NCBI GenBank assembly: GCA_032718475.1
Contig: JAUCBJ010002865.1
Coordinates: 1-57,142, forward strand
Direction: 5' to 3'
DNA from: Nemertoderma westbladi
Taxonomy: Eukaryota > Xenacoelomorpha > Nemertodermatida > Nemertodermatidae
Length of the DNA stretch: 57,142 nucleotides
Part shown: positions 10,364-20,764 of the stretch, in pieces
Numbering within the stretch: the first letter of the stretch is position 1
Layout of the letters: the number at the start of each line of letters is the position of its first letter
Translations under genes and position numbers: made by a program
Notes under the pieces: generated by a model
Told to the model about the DNA's origin: nothing
The model's database searches: none
Seen by the model: only the letters and a program-made list of their open reading frames with translations

Positions 10364-11764
10364 ATGGAAATGTTTGCGCAAATTGCGACCAAATTACGTT
10401 TACATAAAAGTCTTCCCCGAATTATAAACCATCGTATTTACTCATCGTCTTCCACCAGTAAACCGCCTCGAATCTGCGTTGTCGGTAGCGGACCAGCCGG
10501 GTTCTACACAACCCAATACATACTGAAGAACCACAACACCGCCATGGTCGATATATACGACCGACTACCGGTGCCGTTTGGTCTAGTCCGTTACGGGGTA
10601 GCTCCCGACCACCAGGAAGTAAAAAACGTAATGAATTCATTCGTAACGACCGCGACTAATCCGCGTTGTACGTTTATCGGGAATGTAAACATCGGGAGGG
10701 ATCTAACTGTACCGGAACTACTGACTATGTACGAAGGGGTTGTACTGACGTACGGTGCTGCGGGTGACAGACAGTTAGGCGTACCGGGGGAGGGACTCCC
10801 GGGGGTGCATTCAGCTCGACAGCTAGTTGGTTGGTACAACGGAGACCCCGAGTCGTCGAACTTCTCGCCGCAACTCGATTCCGACACAGCTGTTATTGTA
10901 GGTGTGGGTAACGTGGCTATAGATATCGCTAGGATTCTTTTATCTCCGATTAACTTACTCCAACATACAGACATACCCGATACCGTTCTAGAACGTTTGA
11001 AAACCCGGAGAATTAATAAGGTGATCTGCTTGGCGCGTCGAGGTCCGTTAGAAATTGCAGCGACGATAAAAGAATTGAGAGAAATAATAAACCTCCCTTT
11101 CTGCCGAACTGTTTTGGATAAAAATATATTTCTTCCTCTTAAAGAAGTTTTGGGATCAATTGAAAGACCTCGTAAACGATTAATTCAGTTGCTAATAGAA
11201 ACGGCTTTGGATTCGTCATCTAAAGAAAATATTAATTCCCAATTCGAGATTAAATTCTTTCGGAATCCTGTAGAGATTGTCTCTAATGATTCCGGTTCTG
11301 TTTCCGGTATAAAAGTTTATAATAGTTCGTCTTCTAACGAGGAATTTATTCCGACTAGTTTGGTTATAAAGAGTATTGGATACCGTAGCGAGCCGTTGGA
11401 GGGCGTGCCTTTCGACGAGGTGTCTGGGGTCATCCCGAACCAACTGGGGAGGGTGGGGGGTCGGATGTACTGCAGTGGGTGGGTGAAACGGGGTCCCAAG
11501 GGGGTCATACTAAACACAATGGCCGATAGTTATGAAACTGGGAAGGCCGTGGTAGAGGATTTATTGGGGGGAGTGTTGGGGGAAGGGCGGGGCGGGGCTG
11601 AGAAGGCACTAAGGGATAGGGGATTGAATCCCGTGCGCTTCACGGATTGGTCGAGAATAGATGAACACGAACAGTCGGTAGGGAAGGAGAAAGGCAAACC
11701 CAGGGAGAAATTAACTTCGGTAGATTTAATGTTGGATGTGGCGTTAAAATCTCCTGTAAAATAA
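10364..11764 (+). CDS. FDXR: NADPH:adrenodoxin (ferredoxin) oxidoreductase, mitochondrial
   Basis: A 466-residue FAD flavoprotein that passes electrons from NADPH to mitochondrial ferredoxin for Fe-S cluster assembly and P450 reactions. The first ~33 residues are basic, Ser-rich and lack acidic residues apart from E2, as expected for a matrix presequence. The FAD motif CVVGSGPAGFYTTQYIL is at 38-54, with LPVPFGLVRYGVAPDHQEVK (68-87) after it. The NADPH-binding motif VGVGNVAIDIARIL is at 179-192, with ARRGPLEIAATIKEL at 224-238 (the Arg pair binds the 2'-phosphate). The C-terminal SGWVKRGPKGVI closes the FAD site. All family landmarks are present and the length is near the mammalian ~490. A second ATG lies two codons in. 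It is uninterrupted, whereas vertebrate FDXR has about a dozen exons. AATAAA overlaps the stop codon. Convergent with MPI. Confidence 0.96.
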   Translation: MEMFAQIATKLRLHKSLPRIINHRIYSSSSTSKPPRICVVGSGPAGFYTTQYILKNHNTAMVDIYDRLPVPFGLVRYGVAPDHQEVKNVMNSFVTTATNPRCTFIGNVNIGRDLTVPELLTMYEGVVLTYGAAGDRQLGVPGEGLPGVHSARQLVGWYNGDPESSNFSPQLDSDTAVIVGVGNVAIDIARILLSPINLLQHTDIPDTVLERLKTRRINKVICLARRGPLEIAATIKELREIINLPFCRTVLDKNIFLPLKEVLGSIERPRKRLIQLLIETALDSSSKENINSQFEIKFFRNPVEIVSNDSGSVSGIKVYNSSSSNEEFIPTSLVIKSIGYRSEPLEGVPFDEVSGVIPNQLGRVGGRMYCSGWVKRGPKGVILNTMADSYETGKAVVEDLLGGVLGEGRGGAEKALRDRGLNPVRFTDWSRIDEHEQSVGKEKGKPREKLTSVDLMLDVALKSPVK

Positions 11765-14138
11765 AAAGTAATTAATTAATTATTTTCTCAACTAATCGCT
11801 GGTTGTTTGTCGGGTTTGTTTATTTATCGTTTGACATACTTTACAATAACTTTGGATACAATTAAATTATATTACAAATTAAATTTGTATGAAATTAAAA
11901 CTAAATTAAGTTAAATTTAAATGATAAACACGTTTATGATAATTAAACGCTCAGTTTTGTATGCAAATAATTTATTGTTGTATTAGCCGATAACTACAAT
12001 ATGTTGCAATAATTACAGGCAGCTGAATACATTATAATTAGTAGATTTATTTATTTATTTCTTATGATATAATTGATTAAACAAATAACGGATGATGGAG
12101 GGATGGTGTGGTTGTAACTGCTTTAATTGAATTTTTATAACATTTTCTAACCTTATTTTGTATAGCGTACGTACATTTTGTATTAAAATTTAACCACAAT
12201 TGTATTATTTCAATTTCTAATTATTACAGTATGTCCCCCGGCCCGTGTTATAGGCCACCGCCACACCATCAGATAGGACGGGGGGGGGGGGGGGGCTTTC
12301 GACGCAATCAAACCTCATCCCTCTCCAGGATAAAATCGACGCAAATAACGCTGAATACGTTTTAAAATAGAAATGTATCCTGTTCTATTGACTTTCGTTT
12401 ATTGTTTTGGTTGGAATAACGTGCCGCAGTAACCTGCTCCTAACATTGAGGCGGGATGAGTTACGTTAGCGGCTATAGGTAGACAGCAGCTACCGGATGC
12501 ATTCACTGTAGGCCCTATATATAAATATTTACTATTTTACTCCAATTTCGTCACAATTTATAAATCCTGATTATTATAATTAATTAAGAACTGAATGAAC
12601 ACAAATCGATTCCTTAAATATTTATGTTCCTCAAGAAACTACAAGGAATACGATTGGTGAAGTCCCAAGGAGGATTCACCTCAACCGCCGTATCATTTAT
12701 TTAGAACGACAGATATTTGGGACCGCAGGGTAAGATGAACCCCGGTAGGTTAGGTAGTAACAATTTATACGGACACAACCAGCTAATCATAGCTACACCG
12801 CTATTTCAACCGTAGCGTGACTGTCGCCTAATGTTGTAGGCTATTTAATAATCAAAGGGATCTAGAAATTTTGATTGGGGGGAGGGGGGGGGGGTCCTTC
12901 CATATTATTTTTCTTTGCCGCTATTTTATAACAGAGGGGGCGGCGGGGGCCTGACTGATTTACCCGAAACTTTATGATGGTAAAGGCATTTAATTAAGTG
13001 AAAATGCATTAAGTAGACATTCAACTTATTGATCTACCGCGCCACGTGCTGCGCGAAGACGCCACGAACGTGTATAATAAATTATTGCTAACTAATTTAG
13101 TATAGAACAAAATATTTGTACTAGAAAAGCCAGCAACCTGGCCATAAGAAGACCGTCCATACCGCATTGAACATCTTTGCTTACATTACAGTCTAAGAGA
13201 GAGAGAGTAATCCCAGTCCCTACATGTCATTATTAACCTATAGAACATTTGAACGGCCCTGTGCTTATAATTCTATCAGCAAGCCTACCACCTAACATAG
13301 CAGTGAGTAACCTTATTCAGGATTCACTAGGAAGAGCTATTCAGCTGGCGGGGTGATTCATTACAAACTAACAGTTGATGTTTGCTTACTGCCTGGGTTA
13401 GAGTGAGAGAGTAATAAACACAACCTTACTGAAACTTAGCAAGTAATATACTTCTCTGCAGTTTGGGCCTATCCAATATCCATTCCATAGTTAGTAGTAG
13501 TAGTAGCCTAGCATTACTAGCCACTCATCTTGTGTTTCTATGGCAATTTTCGTGTTTATGGGGCTATTTTTCGAAACTGATTTTTCCACATCCTGGGGTT
13601 GAGCTGCGTCGATTGATATAACTTTCATTGCCGGACGCGTTATAGCTTCGCGAGGAGTTTACATGATATACATACATACATACATAGAAACATACATACA
13701 GAATACTTTTACAGTAATAAGCCCTAATGTTCTTATAATAAATATTGTTAACATTACATATTAAAATTCTAAAAATTAATTACTAAAGTTGAAGTGTAAT
13801 AGGAACCCATCCAATATTCCAATCATTAATGCACAATTAATTGAGCACAAATAGCTGTTTATGTCGACAATTTCCTACGTATTTAATCTCATTATTTATG
13901 TGGATCCCATTTGTTTTACTTTAAAATAAATTCCTTAATATATTTTTTACGATTCGCCTATCCCATTTATAAGAAAACTTTCGAGGTCTGTTTCTTTGAG
14001 GAAGGAGAATGAAGAAATCTTAAATATAATTAATTATATTTATTTGATAAAATATTGATAATTAATAAATATGAGATTAAACTGTAGGAAATCTTTCGAG
14101 TAATTTTTATTACCAATTTTGATAATTCTACTATTATT
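11765..14138. other. Gene-free spacer between convergent FDXR and MPI
   Basis: AT-rich. Contains poly-G runs (16 G at 12280-12295; an interrupted run at 12877-12894), short (GA)n at 13197-13207, (TAG)n at 13492-13504, and CATA-type microsatellite at 13670-13699. 12374-12432 is a dispersed repeat also found at 17580-17646. A TTTATT at 14106-14111 is an AATAAA poly(A) signal for MPI on the minus strand, about 30 bp after its stop. No gene is recognised. Confidence 0.6.
12374..12432 (+). repeat. Dispersed repeat, copy 1 (partner 17580-17646)
   Basis: Shares CTGTTCTATTGACTTT, TTTATTGTTTTGGTT and AATAACGTGCC with 17580-17646, in the same orientation, with about 90% identity. Family unknown. Confidence 0.7.
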
Positions 14139-15761
14139 TTAGTGTCCTCCCATTCCCACTGGAATGTTGTTGGTGAATGCGCGAAACGCGAGTAAGTTCG
14201 AGGAGCGCAATGTTAAGGTCACGGGGTGATTCGCTTCTATATAAAATACCGAACCTTTAGAGAATTCGGAAGACATCTGATGCTCTGATGCGATCCTGTC
14301 TCGGTACATATTCCCAGACGAAGTCGCCTTACCTGGCATCGATATAGACCAATGGCCATCATCTTTGACGTCCGTGTAACTCAACGGGGCTCTGGATCGC
14401 GCTGTCATTGAGTTCGCGGGTAGAGCTGACGCCGACGTCACGAAGTCTGAAGAACTAGACGCGGATTCTTTGTGGAACGATCCAGACATTGACGACTTAC
14501 CTGGCATCGACAAGGTCCACCTGCCGTTGTTTGTACTGGACATCGAAGCGAGTCGAGGAGATGATGGTGGTGAAACAGCTCTGTGCGTCGGAGATGTCGA
14601 TCGTTTAGGAGATTCTGAGCGTCTGTCTCCCATCAATAACGACCTACTAGCGCGCTTACCAGATGGTACCGACACCGTTCCACTCCCCTGTACAACCAAT
14701 AGAATGCTAGCGCTATCCATAGCCGTTAATTTCAGCGTTTCCTTCTCGGTCCTGGCGATTTTCAATACAGCGAAATCGTTAACCGGAGGTCGATAGTAGG
14801 ATAGGCCTTTACCTTCTTGTTTAGGTACGAGTTTATGGGTTCCCGGCACGAAGTCAAGCATGCCGAGGAGAGTGTCGATGTCTTTGAGTTTGGGGGTGAG
14901 ACCGGCGCGTATAACGTTATCCGAGTTGGCCATGCATTCGATACAGTCACCGTATAGGTAGGAGTGAGGGACATTGGGGCCGAGGTAGAGAGATTCACCC
15001 GGGAGCAGTTCGGTGTGGTTGAGGAAGAACATCGCGAAACAGCCGACATCCCCGGGGAACTGCTCGTAGAGACGGAAGAACAGCCCCAACTCGGGGAAGG
15101 ACTTCGGGTTCGATGTGAATAAACTGTGAACTTCTTTCAGTTTGCTTTCTATCGTATCTTGAGTAGTTCGCATTAGTCGCGTAAAGGCCCGTTTTATGGT
15201 GGCCGCTTGACGTCGAATCGGGGCTTTACACGTGGCTTCGAGTTCGGCAACGAGAGCCGCACCGATTATGTCAGCTAGAGGATCGATTCGTCTCACAGAG
15301 TGCCATATCTCGAATACCGTCTTAAAGCCGCAGAGGGCGCCGAACTTGGTAAGGGCGATACAGAGCTCAGGTTTGTGGTTGGTGTCCTTGTAGATGTTGG
15401 GGCGAGAGCGGTGCAGTTCGATCGCTAGTTGTTTGTTCGGGTGAGCTTGTATGGACAGGCTGGAATCCACTGACAGCACCTTAAACAGGAACGGTAGATT
15501 ACTGCCGAACTTTGTTTGAACAGACATCCCGAGTCCGACGGGGTTGTACTTAATGTGGTCGCGGAGAGGAGCCACAACTCCGTTCGCGTAGACCACCATA
15601 GAGGGTCCGTTGGTATGGCAACCCATCCATAGCTCGGCGTATCGTTCGCTCGGGCTCACTTGGACTCCGGGAGCTGCTATCGGGAGTAAATGAGCCACCT
15701 CGCTGCATCGACCTTGCTTCCCCCAGTGGTACTTCTGTATCGCGCAAATTAGTTTAAACAT
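14139..15761 (-). CDS. MPI: Mannose-6-phosphate isomerase (phosphomannose isomerase, type I) with a Ser-rich insertion
   Basis: Zinc enzyme interconverting fructose-6-phosphate and mannose-6-phosphate, feeding GDP-mannose and glycosylation. 540 residues, against about 423 in mammals. Type I signature: the zinc ligands correspond to Gln105 and His107 in SIQAHPNKQLA, Glu132 in HKPELCIAL, and His267 in GPNVPHSYLYGDCIECMANS. The Arg in DNVIRAGLTPK (285) is the expected catalytic residue. The extra length is a single Ser/Pro/Arg-rich block at about 367-500 inside the C-terminal cupin domain. It holds four SP motifs (SPKR, SPTH, SPPS, SPRL) and two copies of a W-S/T-x-SMPGK motif, GRWTLSMPGKSSMSGS (413-428) and GHWSISMPGKATSSGN (469-484). 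The fold resumes at SKGSVFYIEANHPVTL. The frame is open throughout with no intron. The insert could be an unspliced intron, but it has no stop and has coherent composition. Confidence 0.95.
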   Translation of the reverse strand: MFKLICAIQKYHWGKQGRCSEVAHLLPIAAPGVQVSPSERYAELWMGCHTNGPSMVVYANGVVAPLRDHIKYNPVGLGMSVQTKFGSNLPFLFKVLSVDSSLSIQAHPNKQLAIELHRSRPNIYKDTNHKPELCIALTKFGALCGFKTVFEIWHSVRRIDPLADIIGAALVAELEATCKAPIRRQAATIKRAFTRLMRTTQDTIESKLKEVHSLFTSNPKSFPELGLFFRLYEQFPGDVGCFAMFFLNHTELLPGESLYLGPNVPHSYLYGDCIECMANSDNVIRAGLTPKLKDIDTLLGMLDFVPGTHKLVPKQEGKGLSYYRPPVNDFAVLKIARTEKETLKLTAMDSASILLVVQGSGTVSVPSGKRASRSLLMGDRRSESPKRSTSPTHRAVSPPSSPRLASMSSTNNGRWTLSMPGKSSMSGSFHKESASSSSDFVTSASALPANSMTARSRAPLSYTDVKDDGHWSISMPGKATSSGNMYRDRIASEHQMSSEFSKGSVFYIEANHPVTLTLRSSNLLAFRAFTNNIPVGMGGH

Positions 15762-17067
15762 AATGGCTGAACAAATATTAGTTTGAGTTAATTAGTTAAT
15801 TATAAACGGAATGCAGCTAATTTATTGTACAGCATTGTGAGCCGCATGCTTACTACTATTGCTTGTAATGTATACAAACAAACCGCCATTAATTATTCTA
15901 CTACCTAATTTGTTGCTTGTTGGTGAAATAAATTATTGTTCTAGAACATGATCACGATCAGTACTACTATAGTACGTTATTACAGCATATTGGCGGGATA
16001 TTTTGATATTGCTGAATTCTCGAACGGTATTAGTATAGAATCTATGCCAAAATTTAAAAGAATTTGATTTATTAGATTAGTGATTATCGGATTTTATCAT
16101 GAGGTTTTTTGTTCTTTAACAAATATTTGACCCTCTGATAGTTAGCTAGTGAAAAAAATCATAATTAAAAATAAAAATAACAATTTTACCAACTTTTTCT
16201 TGTGAAAATGTCTTTTATAATGACGTTTTTTGTTCTAGAACAAATATTTGGCCATCTGACAAATACATGGTACCTAGTAATTTTGATTTTGTGTTAACTA
16301 GTACTTTTTATTAGCTAGTAAAAAAAATTAAAAATCTAATTTAATCCTCAAATATATTTGTCAATAAGAATAAGAAATAAATACGCATTTAAATAAGAAA
16401 TATTTCATTAAGTAATTTTAAATGTATTTATTTATGTAACCTTAGCAACAAAGATATATAATTCTAGAATAAAATTGATAATACAAAAAAGCCATACAAC
16501 ATGTCAAAAATCTTTTAATCTAAAACAAAAAAAAATCCCAAATTTTGGCGTAGATACTATACTAATGCCTTCTCGAACATAAGTCGATATTTTATTGGCA
16601 ACAATTCCGCCCGTCCGTCTCCCCATGTTCAGATTTTTTTACTAGCTATTTTTAAGCAGTTTTTGAGAATGTTTTAGAACATATCCCGCGGCAAAAAATA
16701 TATTTTTTTTTATGGTAGCTAGCTAGTATTTTTTGTCTAGCTTGTGTTTGGAAAAAAAATACTCGCCATTTTTAGGCGCAGTTTTATTATTTTTTTTTCA
16801 AAAAATAAAAGCTGCAGTATCTAATGAAACATGACATTCTAGAATATTTTGTAAAAACATTAAATATGTATCGAAATTTTGAATGCAATATCATCATTGA
16901 ATTAATAAAAAATAAATTTCCACTTTTTAAAAATGTTCTAGAACAAAATATAACTTGTTCTAGATCATAATTTAAAAAAACTATTATGAAATGTTCTAGA
17001 ACACTTTTATACAAACACTAAGAGGTAACACCTAGCAAACTTGTAGATTTAGGTATAAAATTAAATT

Positions 17068-17094
17068 GGGGGGGGGGGGGGGGGGGGGGGGGGG
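17068..17094. repeat. Poly-G tract of 27 bases
   Basis: An uninterrupted G run. It can form G-quadruplex DNA. The exact length is uncertain in any assembly. Confidence 0.85.
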
Positions 17095-17579
17095 TTACGG
17101 TAGCTAGCGTTTTATTATTAGCTAGAATTTTTTGAACTTATAAAATTTTTATTTTGTTATTGGTGTTATAGAACAATTAATAGTTCTAGAACAGATTAGT
17201 GATATAATTTATTAAGAAAGAGTGTTTTTCGTTCAGTTTTTTTTAACTAGCTAGTAACGTACGGTATATTTTGAAATTATAAAAAATATTTTGTAAAACA
17301 AGCCACTGAGGTGCACTGAGGTGCACTGAGGTATCCTATCCATTTTGGTAACAATTAGAATTCGGAATATTTTATATTTCGTATTCGTAACACTTTGTAA
17401 ATCCAGCTATAATTTAAGGATAATATTTCGGCTATTTAACCCAACAACAATAGAGGCTTGTTAACCACCCAACATACGGGTCAGAGTAAAACTCGGATCC
17501 GGGTTCTACATTTAACATTGTCCCTACGGAAGTCGATTTTTTTTACATTTTTATAACTCCCAAAAATAAAACTATATAT

Positions 17580-17646
17580 AACCTGTTCTATTGACTTTAG
17601 TTTATTGTTTTGGTTAAAATAACGTGCCACTGTAACCTACTCCTTT
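17580..17646 (+). repeat. Dispersed repeat, copy 2 (partner 12374-12432)
   Basis: Same sequence family as 12374-12432. Differences are GG to AA and GCAG to ACTG in the middle. Confidence 0.7.
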
Positions 17647-18350
17647 CCCTTAATTGATAATTTTGGAATCCGGATCCGCGTTTTACACCCACCCCCAACA
17701 TATAGCCATTCGCAACATTAAGATATAATCAGTTTTAAATATTATAAATACCTACTAAAATAGCTCCATAAATACACTAGCTTAGCTACTATAACTAATA
17801 ATGTTCTAGAACAGAAAAAAATTTAGTAGACAATATCAAATTGTTAACATGTTCTAGAACATAAAACGCCATGAAACACAATACCCATAAAAATATATAA
17901 AAATTCTCACGAATTAGCTGTATACATGATCTACTATACTATAATTGATCTATAACATGAGAAAAAATACATTCTAGAATTTATTGAAAAATGGTGACTA
18001 TAGTTTTAAATAAATGCAGAAAAATTATTTTTTTTTGTATTTTTAAAAACACTAGCTACCAAAAAAATTTACTAGCTACCACTAAATCGAATGTCAGCAA
18101 ACCATACTCAAAGAAAAAAATTTTCAAAAAAATGCCGTGGATGTATCTAATTGATTTTAATCAGAATTGGTCAAAAAGGGTCACCCAAGCAATACCAGTG
18201 CCCCTCCATATTACTGCCAGAAGTTCAAATAATTGTTCCAGAACAAAAAACCTCATGGTAAAAGCCATTTTCATATGAAAGAATTCGTCAAAAAATGGGT
18301 ATTAGGTACCCAAGGTGTAGTAACAAGGCCTACTGTACTGTACAGTACAC

Positions 18351-19992
18351 TACAGTATGTGTACCCACGTGCATTACTACAGTATGTGTACCCACGTGCA
18401 TTACTACAGTATGTGTACCCACGGGCCTACAGTATGTGTACCCACGTGCATTACTACAGTATGTGTACCCACGGGCACTACTACAGTATGTGTACCCACG
18501 GGCACTACTACAGTATGTGTACCCACGGGCACTACTACAGTATGTGTACCCACGGGCACTACTACAGTATGTGTACCTACGGGCACTACTACAGTATGTG
18601 TACCCACGTGCATTACTACAGTATGTGTACCCACGTGCATTACTACAGTATGTGTACCCACGGGCCTACAGTATGTGTACCCACGTGCATTACTACAGTA
18701 TGTGTACCCACGGGCACTACTACAGTATGTGTACCCACGGGCACTACTACAGTATGTGTACCCACGGGCACTACTACAGTATGTGTACCCACGTGCATTA
18801 CTACAGTATGTGTACCCACGGGCACTACTACAGTATGTGTATCCACGGGCACTACTACAGTATGTGTACCCACGGGCACTACTACAGTATGTGTACCTAC
18901 GGGCACTACTACAGTATGTGTACCCACGTGCATTACTACAGTATGTGTACCCACGGGCACTACTACAGTATGTGTACCCACGGGCACTACTACAGTATGT
19001 GTACCCACGGGCACTACTACAGTATGTGTACCCACGGGCACTACTACAGTATGTGTACCCACGGGCACTACTACAGTATGTGTACCCACGGGCACTACTA
19101 CAGTATGTGTACCCACGGGCACTACTACAGTATGTGTACCCACGTGCATTACTACAGTATGTGTACCCACGGGCACTACTACAGTATGTGTACCCACGGG
19201 CACTACTACAGTATGTGTACCCACGGGCACTACTACAGTATGTGTACCCACGGGCACTACTACAGTATGTGTACTCACGGGCACTACTACAGTATGTGTA
19301 CCCACGGGCACTACTACAGTATGTGCACCCACGGGCACTAGTACAGTATGTGTACCCACGGGCACTAGTACAGTATGTGTACCCACGGGCACTACTACAG
19401 TATGTGTACCCACGGGCACTACTACAGTATGTGTACCCACGGGCACTACTACAGTATGTGTACCCACGGGCACTACTACAGTATGTGTACCCACGGGCAC
19501 TACTACAGTATGTGTACCCACGGGCACTACTACAGTATGTGTACCCACGGGCACTAGTACAGTATGTGTACCCACGGGCACTACTACAGTATGTGTACCC
19601 ACGGGCACTACTACAGTATGTGTACCCACGGGCACTACTACAGTATGTGTACCCACGGGCACTACTACAGTATGTGTACCCACGGGCACTACTACAGTAT
19701 GTGTACCCACGGGCACTACTACAGTATGTGTACCCACGGGCACTACAACAGTATGTGTACCCACGGGCACTACTACAGTATGTGTACCCACGGGCACTAC
19801 TACAGTATGTGTACCCACGGGCACTACTACAGTATGTGTACCCACGGGCACTACTACAGTATGTGTACCCACGGGCACTACTACAGTATGTGTACCCACG
19901 GGCACTACTACAGTATGTGTACCCACGGGCACTACTACAGTATGTGTACCCACGGGCACTACTACAGTATGTGTACCCACGGGCACTACTAC
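18351..19992. repeat. 27-bp minisatellite, about 60 copies
   Basis: Unit TACAGTATGTGTACCCACGG plus GCACTAC. Variants carry CACGTGCATT in place of CACGGGCACT (more frequent in the first 800 bp), and two units are 23 bp (at 18421 and 18660). The 239-bp spacing of these two marks a local duplication of about nine units. 27 is a multiple of three, so long ORFs run through it in several frames on both strands; they are artefacts of the period. Confidence 0.97.
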
Positions 19993-20764
19993 TACTTAGT
20001 TACAGTTACTGTCCCAGAAATCAATCTCCCTTAGCAACAGAAATTAATAAAAAAAATACAACTAAATACCAAAACTGTTATAATCTCCATCAAGTAATTA
20101 TAGTAATTCTATAATCTAGCAGTTAATTTAATTATTTTAACAACAATATCGTAGTTGATAGTTTATGGAAACCGAAGTTAGGAGAAAAATTATTGATACT
20201 TAATTACGTTGTAAAGGAAACAACAATAACTAAAGCAGAGCGAGAGCGAGAGCATGTGGATATTATAGTGGAAGACAGTAAGTAAAACGTCAGTGGAACA
20301 CCAATGGGATGTAAGTACAACGTCATCACCCATTAATAGAGCAATTGGATTGGTTAATCAATGGGCTTGACAGCCTATAATATAAGGGACTTATTGTGTT
20401 GGCAATGTCGACTTAAAGTGGTTGTAACACCTGACGTAATTACTAGTAAAATGATGATACAGGTTGTCAGTTTAATTGTATGGTTAATTATACATTATAT
20501 TTGGGTGAAGAAAAACGATACTTGTAATAAATTGCACATTATATATATTGCATAAAGATAATAATAATAATAGGGCCAGTGGTAAGTAAATCATTACAAA
20601 GTCAAGCAATAGTGATAGAGATTTATAATTTCACCCTGACAAACAAATTCGAAATACCGATAGTTAATTAACAAGTAGCTGAACTCTAATGCACTTTACT
20701 TAGGTAGTATGTAAATAAATCATAGGCCTATAATATACAAAACAAACAACTCAAAGAACATCAA
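19993..20764. other. Spacer without a recognised gene
   Basis: GTAAGTA-A/C-AACGTCA occurs twice (about 20279 and 20312), and CCAAT/ATTGG-type boxes lie at 20301-20362. A short ORF at 20361-20555 has a hydrophobic stretch but no other support. This is the 3' flank of RNASEH2B. Confidence 0.5.

Larger units (their letters stand above)
15762..18350. promoter_or_regulatory. AT-rich region with many TGTTCTAGAACA palindromes, upstream of MPI
   Basis: The exact 12-bp palindrome TGTTCTAGAACA occurs at 15937, 16231, 16934, 16992, 17802 and 17850. Near matches lie at 16461, 16834, 16955, 17164, 17182, 17970 and 18234. A second recurring motif is TAGCTAGT/ACTAGCTA next to A- or T-runs (for example 16142, 16312, 16639, 16715, 17098, 17248, 18051, 18071). 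16096-16150 and 16216-16270 are degenerate copies of one another. The region also contains G27 at 17068-17094, a triple GAGGTGCACT-type repeat at 17307-17332, and the dispersed repeat at 17580-17646. No gene seen; an ORF at 17991-18278 has no support. Confidence 0.6.

Noticed and set aside
12280-12295. Poly-G run as a gene-regulatory terminator for FDXR
   Set aside because: More than 500 bp past the FDXR stop with AATAAA already at the stop codon. Nothing links it to termination.
18233-20114. Long ORFs in all forward frames and on the reverse strand (up to 588 codons) with TVCVPTGT-like repeats
   Set aside because: The 27-bp period is a multiple of three, so any frame without a stop in one unit stays open. 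There is no signal peptide, no splice context and no unit-level bias for synonymous change.
20361-20555. 64-residue ORF with a hydrophobic segment
   Set aside because: Short, AT-rich context, no promoter or homology.
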